Shown here: positions 7,136-15,656 of the stretch, in pieces
How the letters are laid out: each line of letters opens with the position of its first letter
How positions within the stretch are numbered: position 1 is the stretch's first letter
DNA from: Rhodococcus sp. SMB37
GTDB taxonomy: Bacteria > Actinomycetota > Actinomycetes > Mycobacteriales > Mycobacteriaceae
DNA length: 32,492 nt
Reading direction: 5' to 3'
Assembly: GCF_004345605.1 (NCBI RefSeq)
Contig: NZ_SLVY01000028.1
Span: 1 to 32,492, forward strand
Made by a program: the position numbers and the translations under genes
The notes under the pieces: generated by a model
Database searches by the model: none
The model's input: the letters and a program-made list of their open reading frames with translations, nothing else
Told to the model about the DNA's origin: nothing

Positions 7136-8107
7136 GTGACAACCAGCCAGCCCCCACTCGGTGACCTCACCGCGGCACTCGCCGTGTTGCCGCACGCAGC
7201 CGATCCCGTCACCCGGTCGGCCGAGATCGTGGTGAGCGACCATGCGATCCGTACCTGGTGTGCTGCGCTGGGCGAGGACAACCCGGTCTACCGGGATGAG
7301 GACGCGGCGGTGGAGGCGGGACACGGCGGTGTGCTCGCCCCACCCGCGATGCTGCAGACCTGGACGATGCCGATCGGATCCCGGGCACGGGCAGCGTTTC
7401 CGACGCTGCACACGCAGGTGCGCGAGTTGAGTGCGGACAACGGGTTCACCGCTGTCGTTGCCACCGACTATGAGCAGGAATACCTGCAACCGGTCCGGCC
7501 GGGCGATACGCTCACCGAACTCTCGTGGGTGGAGTCGGTCTCACCCCGCAAGCGCACCGCGTTGGGGCCTGGGCACTTCGTCACCATCGCGTTCGAGTTC
7601 CGCAATCAGCGCGGTGACGTGGTCGGCACGATGCGCTCGCGCACGATGTACTTCAGTCCCGAACCGACAGTGTCCTCTCAGCGCGGCACGGGCACAGCCT
7701 CGGAGAGCACGGGTATCCGACTGTCCACGTTGAGGATTCCTCTTTCTCGAAGTCTGATCATCGCCGGTGCTCTGGCATCGAACGATCACGAGCCGGTGCA
7801 TCATGACCACGATGTGGCGCAGGGTCAGGGTCTCGACGACATCATCGCCAGCATCGTGACCACAGCCGGATTGGTGACCCGCTACGTCAGCTCGATCTTC
7901 GGTCCGGCGACGACGTTCCGCCGCCTGACGCTGCGCCTCGCGCAACCCGCATTTCCCGGTGACGTGCTCACGCTCAGTGGCAGTGCCGACGACGGCCCGA
8001 CCGGTAAGACGATTCGGGTCGACGGTCGACATGACCGTGGTACCCATGTGCGTGCCACGGTCGACATCGCGGTGCGTTCGGACACGCCCGATTCGGCCTT
8101 GGCATAG
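7136..8107 (+). CDS. MaoC-like double-hotdog dehydratase/hydratase
   Basis: The 323-residue protein has two hotdog domains. The N-terminal FAS1-like dehydratase domain (about residues 25-175) includes VVSDHAIRTWCAALGEDNPVY and LAPPAMLQTW. The C-terminal MaoC-like half (about 200-315) has ASNDHEPVHHDHDVAQGQGL, the place where hydratase-2 enzymes hold their Asp/His pair. Such proteins hydrate or dehydrate enoyl-CoA thioesters in fatty-acid, sterol or alicyclic-acid degradation. The start is set at the GTG at 7136 (MTTSQPP...) because the 15 extra upstream codons look non-coding; the ribosome-binding site is weak. A TetR gene follows 25 nt later. The substrate is unknown. Confidence 0.8.
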   Translation: MTTSQPPLGDLTAALAVLPHAADPVTRSAEIVVSDHAIRTWCAALGEDNPVYRDEDAAVEAGHGGVLAPPAMLQTWTMPIGSRARAAFPTLHTQVRELSADNGFTAVVATDYEQEYLQPVRPGDTLTELSWVESVSPRKRTALGPGHFVTIAFEFRNQRGDVVGTMRSRTMYFSPEPTVSSQRGTGTASESTGIRLSTLRIPLSRSLIIAGALASNDHEPVHHDHDVAQGQGLDDIIASIVTTAGLVTRYVSSIFGPATTFRRLTLRLAQPAFPGDVLTLSGSADDGPTGKTIRVDGRHDRGTHVRATVDIAVRSDTPDSALA

Positions 8108-8132
8108 TGTCCGCAGACAGGCGGAGGAGATA

Positions 8133-8783
8133 ATGATGGCGAGCACACACATCGACCAAGCAGAGACGGCAGATCTGGCGACCGTCAGCGACTGGCGGTA
8201 CTACGACCCTGCCTACACGCTTCCGGATCTGCTCGACGCCGCCCTCGAGCTCTTCGTCACCTGCGGCTATTACGGCACGAGCGTCCGCGCGATAGCGACA
8301 AAGGCGGGAATGACGGTTCCCGGTCTCTACTACAATTTCAAAACCAAGCAGGACATACTGGTCGCCCTCCTGCGCATGTCCAACGAGGACCTCCGTCGGC
8401 GCGGCCAGGCCGCACTTGCGGACGCCGGCGAAGACCCGCGCGACCGCTTCATAGCGCTGGTCGAGAACACCGTGCTGTACATGACGAACAGACGCAGGAT
8501 GGCTCATCTCACTCGCGAAATTCGGGGACTCGAAGAGCCCTACAGGAGTCAGCACGTCGCACTCCGTGACGAATTCGAAGCGATGATGCTCACCGAAGTC
8601 ATCTCCGGACGCGCGGTGGGCAAGTTCGGCACCGACGACCCGCACGAGGCGACTCGTGCAGTGTTGGTGTTGTGCCAAGGTGTTGCCGACTGGTACCGGA
8701 CCGGAGGAACGAAAACCCCACAAGATATCGCCGATCGCTACGTCAATTTCGCTCTCGCCCTGGTCGGGGACAAAGGTCCGTGA
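8133..8783 (+). CDS. TetR-family transcriptional regulator
   Basis: The 216-residue protein has a typical N-terminal TetR DNA-binding domain: LLDAALELFVTCGYYGTSVRAIATKAGMTVPGLYYNFKTK split over about residues 32-75, with helix-turn-helix at TSVRAIATKAGMTVPGLYYNF. The C-terminal ligand-binding domain carries a TetR/KstR2-like helical pattern. Two adjacent ATGs (8133 and 8136) follow GGAGGA at 8123-8128, and the second has better spacing. It is co-oriented with and 25 nt behind the MaoC-like gene, so it probably controls that gene and perhaps the divergent-facing SDR operon. Ligands of such regulators beside MaoC genes are often acyl-CoA esters, which is inference here. Confidence 0.88.
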   Translation: MMASTHIDQAETADLATVSDWRYYDPAYTLPDLLDAALELFVTCGYYGTSVRAIATKAGMTVPGLYYNFKTKQDILVALLRMSNEDLRRRGQAALADAGEDPRDRFIALVENTVLYMTNRRRMAHLTREIRGLEEPYRSQHVALRDEFEAMMLTEVISGRAVGKFGTDDPHEATRAVLVLCQGVADWYRTGGTKTPQDIADRYVNFALALVGDKGP

Positions 8784-9018
8784 GCGGCCGGCGCCGCCGT
8801 ACCCGGTGGGTGTCGGAGCAGCACTACCACCCGCGGCTCCGGGCACATCGCGACGAACTGTCCACTGCACCGCCTGCTCACTCGGCGGGAGCTACGACAG
8901 AAGCCGACTCTGCCCGCCCCTCAGCTGGCGCCACTTCACCGACGCCGGAGCTGGCCCGTGACGTTCGAGAACTACTTCGAGATCATGCAGGGTTCACCTG
9001 CCGCGGCCCGCAACGACG
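8784..9018. other. intergenic stretch between convergent genes
   Basis: There is no recognisable gene. A short GTG-started frame at 8958-9071 (37 codons, beginning VTFENYFEIMQG) looks protein-like and could be a cut gene end, but it overlaps the vWA gene antisense and matches nothing I know. Confidence 0.3.
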
Positions 9019-9870
9019 TCACCTGGCGAACACCGCACGCAATGCACCGGGCACATCACGGTAGGTCGTGATCGTCCGACAAAGTCCGCGGCCGAGGACG
9101 GCCAGGTCACGCCCGAGCTCGAGGTCCTTCTCCCCTGTGACATCGAGGAGTACATCGAGCCGAGGAAGCGCCGGCACGATCGTCCGCGGATCCTCCCCTG
9201 CATTGTGAACACAATCGCTCAGCAACAACACCCGGCCCTCACGGGACGGAACATCTCGCAGTTGACAGCGCGCGGCCTCGAGTGCGAACGCGACATTGGT
9301 GAGGCCACGAGCCGGAATGCGAAGAATCCGGTCGAGCACCACCGTCGGATCGAGTCGCTCCCCCATCGGCGCGACCACCGCAGCGTCCGACCAGAACGCC
9401 ACCACCGCGAGCCGGTCACGATGCAACTCGCTCGCAAGAGCACCCACTGTTGCCGCGGCCGTGCGGATACGCTCGCCCTTCATCGACCCGGAGAGATCGA
9501 TGACCAGCACCACCGACCGGCGACTACGCCTGCGCTCACGAACGATAAAGTCGTCGTCCTCCGGGAGCGGAGTCGCCGCGATCGCCCGTACCGTCGCATC
9601 GAGATCGATCTCGGCGGAACCACCCCACCACCTCACCGAGGCCAGCGCGCCGACGCCACGCCGCGATCGTCTGTCGTTCGCAGGCTGCAATGCGAGCCGT
9701 CGAGCGATCTCGTGCGAGCGGCGACGGGCGAGCGCATCCTCCACCGTCTCGTCGAGGGCATCGAGAGCGATCTCCCGACCACTTTCCCCTGTCTCTCCGG
9801 CTGTGGTCGCGACCGGAAAGCTCGACCCTCCGGCGCGTTTCCGGTCGCGTCCGGCACCGACGAGCACCAC
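9019..9870 (-). CDS. von Willebrand factor A (vWA) domain protein, CoxE-like
   Basis: The 283-residue protein has a metal-ion-dependent adhesion site: VVLVIDLSGSMKGERI supplies D-x-S-x-S at about residues 122-126, followed by the vWA fold (LAVVAFWSDAAVV, GLTNVAFALEAA, RVLLLSDCVHNAG). The N-terminal part is charged and contains an Arg-rich helix. In MoxR/vWA pairs such proteins act with the AAA+ partner as a chaperone that matures or inserts cofactors into metabolic enzymes. The only usable start in this frame after the upstream moxR stop is the GTG pair at 9870/9867, preceded by a G-rich stretch. The frame stays open back to the moxR stop, so the N-terminus may be longer with a rare start. 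It is last in a four-gene minus-strand operon. Confidence 0.8.
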   Translation of the reverse strand: MVLVGAGRDRKRAGGSSFPVATTAGETGESGREIALDALDETVEDALARRRSHEIARRLALQPANDRRSRRGVGALASVRWWGGSAEIDLDATVRAIAATPLPEDDDFIVRERRRSRRSVVLVIDLSGSMKGERIRTAAATVGALASELHRDRLAVVAFWSDAAVVAPMGERLDPTVVLDRILRIPARGLTNVAFALEAARCQLRDVPSREGRVLLLSDCVHNAGEDPRTIVPALPRLDVLLDVTGEKDLELGRDLAVLGRGLCRTITTYRDVPGALRAVFAR

Positions 9871-10008
9871 CGCACCCCCACCACCGCGCGATGGCTGAAA
9901 GAGCGTGGGTTCCTCGGCGAGCTGCTTCGGACGGCGTTTCAGTGGCCGCAGTCCTTGCTCGCCGGCCTGCCGGCGTCGAATCAGAGGTGATTCGGCGTCG
10001 ACGGCTCT

Positions 10009-10995
10009 TCAACCCGGCTCGGCAGCTGCCGGTGCGAGTAAGAAATGGTCTTCCCAGATTTCCCGGAGCACTACTTCGGGTGTAGCAGACAAGGTTTCGT
10101 CGACGTGGATACGTCCCGACAACGCAACCAACATGGCGTCGAGCACGAGCACGGTGTACTCGCCAGGTAGCGTGCGCGGCGGCGTCACGGACGGTTCGTC
10201 AGGGAGCGTCACCTCACGTATCTCGGCGAGCTGTTTCGCGATGACAGCCAGATCGATCGCGCCGCGTACGCTGCTGCCCTGCCGTACGTCGTCCCGGTCG
10301 CGGGTGGCACGGGTGAGAGCAACTGCATCGGCGACCAGCCGATCCGAATCGATCCCGCTGCGTAGCAGAACGATTCCGCGTTCGGCAACGTCGTCCTGAT
10401 AACCGATCGCGATGCGGCACAGTCGGTCGTGCACCGAGTCGGGTAGTCGGATTGTTCCCACGTTGTCGAAGGGGTTCATCGACGCGACGATCCGGAAGGT
10501 GGGCAGCGCGTCCACCGCCCCCACACGCGGCACTGCGATGCGCCGCTCGGCCATGGCGGTGAGCAGCGTGTTGAGGGTGTCTTCGGGTGCGCGATTGAAC
10601 TCTTCGATGTAGAGGAAGCCACCGGTGCGCATCGCCTCGACCAGGGGACCCGGCACGAAGTTCTCGGCGGAGTAGTCCTCACGCAACACCCGCGATGGAT
10701 TGTGGTGTCCGACGAGCTGTGTGGGTGTCAGATCGGCGTTGCCCTCGACGAACACGAACGGGATTCCCCACTCGGCCGTGATGGACCGCAGCATCGTCGA
10801 CTTGGACGTGCCCGGTGGGCCTTCCAGAAGAACGTCCCTGCCGGCGGCTACGGTCGCGAGCAGCAGGTCGAGTTCGCGGGTTCGGCCTACCAGATGGGTG
10901 GCGACGCGATCCCGGATGCCGCGGACCGTGCCTCCACCCAAACCTGTCACCCGAGGTCCGGTGATGTCATCGCCGGACACCGTATTACCGTTCAT
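10009..10995 (-). CDS. MoxR-family AAA+ ATPase
   Basis: The 328-residue ATPase has Walker A GPPGTSKST (about residues 59-67), the MoxR-typical GNADLTPTQLVGHHNP, Walker B FLYIEEFNRAPEDTLN, sensor 1 IVASMNPFDNVG and the arginine-finger region LPDSVHDRLCRI. MoxR proteins work with a vWA partner to activate or assemble enzymes such as methanol or CO dehydrogenases. The start ATG at 10995 has GGAG at 6-nt spacing. The stop of the upstream SDR is 16 nt away and the vWA gene follows, so co-transcription is likely. Being in an operon with mycofactocin-type SDRs suggests a maturation role for an alcohol-oxidising system, which is inference. All motor motifs are intact. Confidence 0.88.
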   Translation of the reverse strand: MNGNTVSGDDITGPRVTGLGGGTVRGIRDRVATHLVGRTRELDLLLATVAAGRDVLLEGPPGTSKSTMLRSITAEWGIPFVFVEGNADLTPTQLVGHHNPSRVLREDYSAENFVPGPLVEAMRTGGFLYIEEFNRAPEDTLNTLLTAMAERRIAVPRVGAVDALPTFRIVASMNPFDNVGTIRLPDSVHDRLCRIAIGYQDDVAERGIVLLRSGIDSDRLVADAVALTRATRDRDDVRQGSSVRGAIDLAVIAKQLAEIREVTLPDEPSVTPPRTLPGEYTVLVLDAMLVALSGRIHVDETLSATPEVVLREIWEDHFLLAPAAAEPG

Positions 10996-11011
10996 CGAAT
11001 GCTCCGGCCGG

Positions 11012-11866
11012 CTACTTCACCGGATCCGGATTGACACCGGTCAGCAGCATGTGGCCGGCGTCCACAGGGATCGTCACCCCGGTGACGCTGGCGGCGAGTT
11101 CGGAGTTCAGATACAGGGCAGTGTTCGCGATCACTTCGGGTGGCATGAACGTGTGGCCCTTGAGCGCGTGGAAGTGATAGCCACCTTCGATCATCTCCGC
11201 TTCCGTGCCGCCTTCGTGGCCGGCGAACATGTCCCACGCACCTTGATGGTCGGTCATCGGAGTCCGGATCGCACCCGGGTTGATCGAATTGCATCGCACA
11301 CCGTGCGGGGCCAGTTCGAGCGCGATGTTCTTCATCAGTCCGATCACACCGTGCTTCGACGACACGTAGTGGGCATAGTCCATGCCCGGCTCGAGTCCGT
11401 TGACCGACGACGTGATGACGATGGACCCCATCTGCCGGTCGATCATGTGTGGCGCAATGGCCTTTGCGGATTTCCAAACTCCGGTGAGGTTGACGTCGAT
11501 CATGTCGTTCCAGGATTCCTCGGACATTTCCCAGAACGGGGCCTTCGTCCAGATGCCGGCATTGGCGATCAGGATGTCGATGTGCCCGAACTCTGCAATG
11601 CCCTGGGATACGGCGGCATCGAGTTGCTCCTGCGAGCGAACATCCGCGGTGATCGACAGAGCACGCCGATCGAGCTCTTCTACCTGCCGCACGGTTTCCG
11701 CGAGATCTTCCTGGCGCGCCATGGCGTAGTTCACGCTCGCGATCTGGTCGGCTATGTCCACCAGGATCACGTCTGCGCCTTCACGAGCAGAGACGAGCGC
11801 ATGTGCGCGGCCTTGTCCTCGGGCGCCGCCGGTGATGAGCGCAACCTTGCCGTCGAGGAGTCCCAT
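11012..11866 (-). CDS. mycofactocin-coupled SDR oxidoreductase (carveol dehydrogenase-like)
   Basis: This 284-residue short-chain dehydrogenase has the Rossmann start KVALITGGARGQGRAHA (about residues 7-23), NAG at about 103-105, and catalytic Ser (SSVNG), Tyr and Lys (YVSSK). The GGARGQGR variant and the long insert after DIADQ (SVNYAMARQEDLAETVRQVE) are hallmarks of mycofactocin-system SDRs, in which bound NAD(P) is re-oxidised by the peptide-derived cofactor mycofactocin instead of exchanging freely. Substrates in relatives are secondary alcohols such as carveol. The start at 11866 follows AAGGA at 5-nt spacing. It lies 40 nt downstream of a paralogous SDR and 16 nt upstream of moxR. No mycofactocin biosynthesis genes are in the window, so the cofactor must come from elsewhere. 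Confidence 0.87.
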   Translation of the reverse strand: MGLLDGKVALITGGARGQGRAHALVSAREGADVILVDIADQIASVNYAMARQEDLAETVRQVEELDRRALSITADVRSQEQLDAAVSQGIAEFGHIDILIANAGIWTKAPFWEMSEESWNDMIDVNLTGVWKSAKAIAPHMIDRQMGSIVITSSVNGLEPGMDYAHYVSSKHGVIGLMKNIALELAPHGVRCNSINPGAIRTPMTDHQGAWDMFAGHEGGTEAEMIEGGYHFHALKGHTFMPPEVIANTALYLNSELAASVTGVTIPVDAGHMLLTGVNPDPVK

Positions 11867-11905
11867 GAAAGTCCTTAAGTTTGTAGGTGAGGTGGTGCGA
11901 CGCGC

Positions 11906-12733
11906 TCAGAGTCGACCACCGGCATCGACGACATGCTGCGTGCCTGTGACATAGCGGCCGTCGTCGGAGACGAGATAGAGGATGGCATTGGAGATGTCGA
12001 CGGATTCGATCGCAGGGATCGGTAGCGCGTTGAGAGTCCGTGCGGCCTCGTTGAAGTCCTCACGGGTCGGGTTCTCGAGGTCCGGACGGAAAAGCCGGTA
12101 CGTGGCGTCGTTGAGGATCATGTCGGTCGCCACCGTGGTCGGGTGGACAGTATTGACCCGAATACTCTCCGGTGCAAGCTCTTTTGCCAGCACACGCATG
12201 AATCCGACGAGACCGGCCTTGGCAGCACTGTAGTGTGCGATGTTCTCGTTCGCCCACAGCGCCGCGAGCGAACTCGTCAGCACCACCGAGCCACCGCGTC
12301 CACCGGCGACGATGTGAGGGACGGCAGCTTTCACCGTTCGCCATTGGCCGGTGAGGTTGACGTCGATCATCGTCGTCCACATCTCGTCGGTCATGTCCAG
12401 AGTCGGCGCCATCGTGGAGATGCCGGCGTTCGCGAGCACGATATCGATTCGGCCCAGCGCAGCGACACCGTCGTCTGCAGCCTTCTTCAGCCCGTCGAAA
12501 TCGCGGATATCGACCTCAGAGGCGAGGATTCGACGGTCGAGAGCTTCTACCCGCCGCACTGTTTCGGCGAGATCGTCGGGGGTAGCGGTGGCGTAAGGAA
12601 CCGTGTCGATCTGGCGGCACGCATCGACGGCGATGATGTCTGCGCCTTCTTCCGCCAACTTGAGGGCGTGACTTCGCCCCTGTCCGCGGGCAGCCCCGGT
12701 GATGAATGCGACCTTGCCGTCCAATTTGCCCAT
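11906..12733 (-). CDS. mycofactocin-coupled SDR oxidoreductase, paralogue
   Basis: The 275-residue SDR is related to its downstream neighbour and has the same signatures: KVAFITGAARGQGRSHA, VDACRQIDTVPYATATPDDL in the insert, NAG, and the catalytic SSLAA...YSAAK. The frame is open for 251 codons more on the 5' side, but that part belongs to an istB fragment and another broken gene. The ATG at 12733 is chosen because it starts the Rossmann fold and follows AAGGAG at proper spacing. It is first in the likely operon SDR-SDR-moxR-vWA. Two SDRs with different substrate loops could serve consecutive alcohol oxidations or different stereoisomers. No promoter could be picked out in the 40 nt upstream before the broken gene. 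Confidence 0.87.
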   Translation of the reverse strand: MGKLDGKVAFITGAARGQGRSHALKLAEEGADIIAVDACRQIDTVPYATATPDDLAETVRRVEALDRRILASEVDIRDFDGLKKAADDGVAALGRIDIVLANAGISTMAPTLDMTDEMWTTMIDVNLTGQWRTVKAAVPHIVAGGRGGSVVLTSSLAALWANENIAHYSAAKAGLVGFMRVLAKELAPESIRVNTVHPTTVATDMILNDATYRLFRPDLENPTREDFNEAARTLNALPIPAIESVDISNAILYLVSDDGRYVTGTQHVVDAGGRL

Positions 12734-12776
12734 GTCCACTCCTTGATTCGGTGGTACGGCTGTGATCTGCGCCTCA

Positions 12777-13295
12777 CTATATGACATGGGGTGCCAAATG
12801 TGGGCTGATTCGCCATGGAACCGAGCGGGCACCGATTCTCTGCGAAACTTGGGCCCACTTGTCGAGGGCCCTGCCTTGCTCTTCGTAGACCCAGGCTTCG
12901 GTGACGTCGAGGTCGTCGACGTCCAGGCCCATGCCGCCGTCGGCGATCGGCGCGCAGAGTCCGTCGAGGCTGACGGTGGTGATCCAGGTCTGCACCGGCT
13001 GATCGTCGCGCATCGCGGGGTGCGGCAAAGGGAGTTTCTCCGGTAGTGCGTACTGCCTGGCGGCGGGCAGGGTGACCCGCCAGATCCCGAACGCGGGCTT
13101 GGCCTCCGAGGCGGCGGTGCCGGCGTCGGCGCGGAGCAGGTTCCGTACCCGCCCGTAGCCGAAGGAGAGCATGCCGGCGGAGGCGAGGTAGGAGGCGCGT
13201 TGGTCGATGGTGACCAGCGTGGTGGCGCCCGCGAGGTCGTCGGTGTCCGGTATTCGGGACCAGCCGGCGGCGGGTTCGAGGTCGCCGCGGGGCGT
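12777..13295 (-). pseudogene. C-terminal fragment of an unidentified gene fused to istB debris
   Basis: The frame is open over about 172 codons without a start of its own. It reads protein-like: AGWSRIPDTDDLAG, TLVTIDQRASYLAS, GIWRVTLPAARQYALPEK, PVQTWITTVSLDGLCAPIAD and VTEAWVYEEQGRALDKWA, ending near the SDR operon start. I do not recognise the family; the ITTV.LDGL and TLVTIDQRASYLA stretches look like part of a large actinobacterial plasmid or phage-type protein. Its 5' end runs directly into the istB sequence near 13295 in a different frame, so an IS21-associated deletion probably removed its N-terminus. The stop at 12777 may be the original one. Confidence 0.45.
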
Positions 13296-13486
13296 TCCCG
13301 CCGTGACACCTCGTCGGCGAGGAGCAGTTCCAGGAACGCAACGTGGCTGAGCTGGTGCTGGCGGGCCAGGGCGAGTCGCTCGGGCAGGGTGTCCTTGAGG
13401 GCGCCGAGTTTGAGAGCCTTGAGAAGGGCGATCAGGTCGGCGCCGATCGGATCGACCGGCCCCGCGGGTGCGGGTGGGCTGGTCAT
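13290..13486 (-). pseudogene. istB: istB, IS21 helper ATPase, 5' fragment
   Basis: The first 60 or so residues are a normal IstB N-terminus (LIALLKALKLGALKDTLPER, then HQLSHVAFLELLLADEV, then SRRE). After that the reading changes into an unrelated sequence, so the AAA+ ATPase core (Walker A and B) is absent. IstB normally assists IstA in target capture, so this copy cannot transpose unaided. The start overlaps the istA stop by 4 nt (ATGA), the standard IS21 arrangement. Confidence 0.8.
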
Positions 13487-15198
13487 CGCGTCTCCTTCGT
13501 GTCGGTGTTGCCGCCGACGATCACCGTCAGATGCCCGGTCCGCTCGGTGGCACTATCGGTCCCGGCGGTGGCAGGGGTGGTCCTCTCGGTGGCGGAGGTG
13601 GTCCCGGAGGGGACGGGGCCGGTCCGGTCGGTGGCGAACTCGGTGGGATCGCGAGTGAACCGGGACGGTGCCGCCGACCCGGCGGCCGGCAACAGCGGTG
13701 TGGTGGTCTCGGTGGCGCGTTCGAGCATCGAGGCGATCTTGCTCACCGACACCACATCCAGATCCAGCGCCGTCGAACATGCCGTTTCCACCGGGTCGGG
13801 CCCATAGCGGCGGACCAGCCCGAGCAGCCGGTAGACCGCCCGCATCCGCGTCCAGGGCAGCGGATCGTCGAGCAATCTTTCAGCGTAGATCCCGACGCAG
13901 CGGCCGTGCCCGGTGCAGATGCCGATCAACCGGTCCAGATCCCGCATCGCGTACCCGACCTTCTCGGTGGGCAAATCCTCCGGGTCGGTGCTGCGCCCAC
14001 CGGCAGGTTGGCGCGGATGCACCTTCACCAGGGTTCCGCGAGCGTAGAACTTCACCAGCGCACTGTCCGCCCGTGCCTCGAGCACACTGCCGATCCACTG
14101 CCCCGGGATCGAATACAGCGACCTCGCGACCTCGGCATGAAAATCGCGGTGCACCTTGACCTGCTTGAAGATCGGCACGTCGTAGACCGGCGGAACAGCC
14201 AGCAGTATCGGTGCCTCATCCGCGTCGAACACCTCGAGCGGGCGGGCGGCGATGGTTCCGTGCGTCCGCATCCCAGCGGTGTCACGGCACCATGCTTCGA
14301 CCCGGCGTTGCGCTTCGGCTAGATCTGTGAATTCTTCACCAGCCCAGTAATTTCCGCGCACATATTGCACGGCTCTTTCGACCCTGGGTTTGTCTTTCGG
14401 GGATCGGATCCGGGCCGGGTCTGTGACGAGCCCGGTGTGCTGGGCGTAGTCCAGCCATCCTTGGGACAGCCGCGGATTGACCGCGTCCGCGTCGGTCACC
14501 ACCGGCTTGAGGTTGTCCGGGATGAGGACCTTGAAGACACCGCCGAAGAACGCCCACGCCGCCTCGCAGCCGGCGATCACCGCCGTCAGGGTCTGCGAGT
14601 ACGTCAGCCACACGAACATGTGCCGCGAGTACACGGCGGTGAAGATCAGTGCGTGGACCTTGCGGCGTCGCCCGGTCTCCGGGTCGGTCAGATAGCCGAG
14701 GTAGCCGAAGTCGATCTGGCATTCACTGCCGGGATCGCCGTCGACGACCCGGACGGTGGTGTCCTTGCGGCCGAAACCGCATCGCTCGGTGGCGAATCGG
14801 TGCAACGTCCGATACGGCACCACGCAGCCCTGACGGGCCAGCAGTGTTTCGATCTTGGTGATCGTCAACGGTGGATGGTTCCCATCGCCGGCCACCCACG
14901 CCCGAATCTGATCCTCGAACCCCAACAGTTGGTCCCAGGCGGGCCCGTGTCCGTTCGGGCGGGCCGGTCGCACCGCCTCGATCACCGCCCCGATCAGTCC
15001 GTCGTCGAGGGCCTCGACCCCGTCGCTGCGCTGCAGCCCCGCGGCCTGGGCGGCCTCGACGTACCGCCGTGCGGTCTTGCGGTCCACCCCGCAGTGCGCG
15101 GCGATCGTGCGTAGCCCCGGTGGTCGGGACCCGGGCGCCCCGAGCCAGACCCGGAGCACTTCTTTGACTTCGTTCACGTTGACCTCCCGAAAAGCCAT
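13483..15198 (-). CDS. istA: IS21-family transposase IstA
   Basis: The 571-residue DDE transposase has an N-terminal helix-turn-helix (RTIAAHCGVDRKTARRYVEA, about residues 29-48) and an rve-type catalytic core with CQIDFGYLG (first Asp), KVLIPDNLKPVV (second Asp) and KPRVERAVQYVRG (Glu). It is followed by the IS21 C-terminal domain (FHAEVARSLYSIPGQWIG). The last 70 residues are a low-complexity Thr/Ala/Ser-rich tail (TTPATAGTDSATERTG type repeats). It starts at 15198, within reach of the IS end, and overlaps istB by 4 nt. It looks intact, but its helper is broken. Confidence 0.9.
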   Translation of the reverse strand: MAFREVNVNEVKEVLRVWLGAPGSRPPGLRTIAAHCGVDRKTARRYVEAAQAAGLQRSDGVEALDDGLIGAVIEAVRPARPNGHGPAWDQLLGFEDQIRAWVAGDGNHPPLTITKIETLLARQGCVVPYRTLHRFATERCGFGRKDTTVRVVDGDPGSECQIDFGYLGYLTDPETGRRRKVHALIFTAVYSRHMFVWLTYSQTLTAVIAGCEAAWAFFGGVFKVLIPDNLKPVVTDADAVNPRLSQGWLDYAQHTGLVTDPARIRSPKDKPRVERAVQYVRGNYWAGEEFTDLAEAQRRVEAWCRDTAGMRTHGTIAARPLEVFDADEAPILLAVPPVYDVPIFKQVKVHRDFHAEVARSLYSIPGQWIGSVLEARADSALVKFYARGTLVKVHPRQPAGGRSTDPEDLPTEKVGYAMRDLDRLIGICTGHGRCVGIYAERLLDDPLPWTRMRAVYRLLGLVRRYGPDPVETACSTALDLDVVSVSKIASMLERATETTTPLLPAAGSAAPSRFTRDPTEFATDRTGPVPSGTTSATERTTPATAGTDSATERTGHLTVIVGGNTDTKETR

Positions 15199-15280
15199 GC
15201 CCGTCCGCCCTTCGTGACCGGGGATACCGACACGACGATCAAACGAGCTATCCGGTGGGACTTCGGCGCGACGCGCCGGG

Positions 15281-15348
15281 TGGTCCCATGACTGGCAATC
15301 CGAGTGGTCCCATGAGGGTGGCAGAAATCAGGTCAAGACGGTCCCATG
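15281..15348. repeat. three GGTCCCATG repeats at the IS21 outer end
   Basis: (T/C)GGTCCCATG occurs at 15281-15290, 15305-15314 and 15339-15348 in the same orientation with unequal spacing (24 and 34 bp). Multiple terminal repeats are a known feature of IS21 ends, where they serve as transposase-binding sites. The unequal spacing and small number argue against a CRISPR array. Confidence 0.65.
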
Positions 15349-15464
15349 CTCATGGCAGGCGACACGCGGGACGTGGAACCTGCGGGACATCTCGGAGACG
15401 ACGCTCGACGGCGGCGTCGAGACCGCGAAACCATCCACCGATGATGCGCCGAGTTCTGCCAGGA

Positions 15465-15656
15465 CTACGCCCATCCGTTCCGCCGACGGCGACCCGCGCC
15501 TGCGGACGACGGTCGATCAGGCGCAGGCCGCGGTGGTCGTCGATCTGCGTGAGGTGACGTTTTGGGTGTCGGTGGGCATCTCGGTGCTCCCCGAGTCCGC
15601 CGGTCGCCCGGTCGAGGTCGTCGTTGCGTTCGCCATGGTCGCACACCGGCGGTCAC
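15465..15656 (+). pseudogene. STAS-like (anti-sigma factor antagonist) fragment
   Basis: A frame with no proper start reads LRTTVDQAQAAVVVDL, then REVTFWVSVGISVL, then VEVVVAFAMVAHRR. This follows the STAS pattern VVVDLS.VTFLDS.GL.VL of anti-anti-sigma proteins. The start region and C-terminal helix cannot be read, and the serine normally phosphorylated next to the glycine is displaced. It is probably a decayed remnant. The rest of 15353-15855 shows no gene I can support. Confidence 0.3.

Larger units (their letters stand above)
13290..15352 (-). mobile_element. IS21-family element, truncated on its istB side
   Basis: The element comprises the outer end with repeated GGTCCCATG motifs (to about 15352), an intact istA and the first 60 codons of istB. 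The other terminus is missing and replaced by an unidentified gene fragment. On the minus strand the outer tip reads TGAGCATGGGACC, compatible with the TG start of IS21-family ends. Confidence 0.7.

Noticed and set aside
8768..8779. GGACAAAGGTCC resembles a DosR box core
   Set aside because: It lies inside the 3' end of the TetR coding sequence, with no gene starting downstream that it could control.
8958..9071. Short GTG-started frame beginning VTFENYFEIMQG
   Set aside because: It has 37 codons, no ribosome-binding site, no family match and overlaps the vWA gene antisense.
15281..15348. Repeated GGTCCCATG as a CRISPR or iteron array
   Set aside because: There are only three short copies with unequal spacing, right at the end of an IS21 element, where such repeats are expected as transposase sites.
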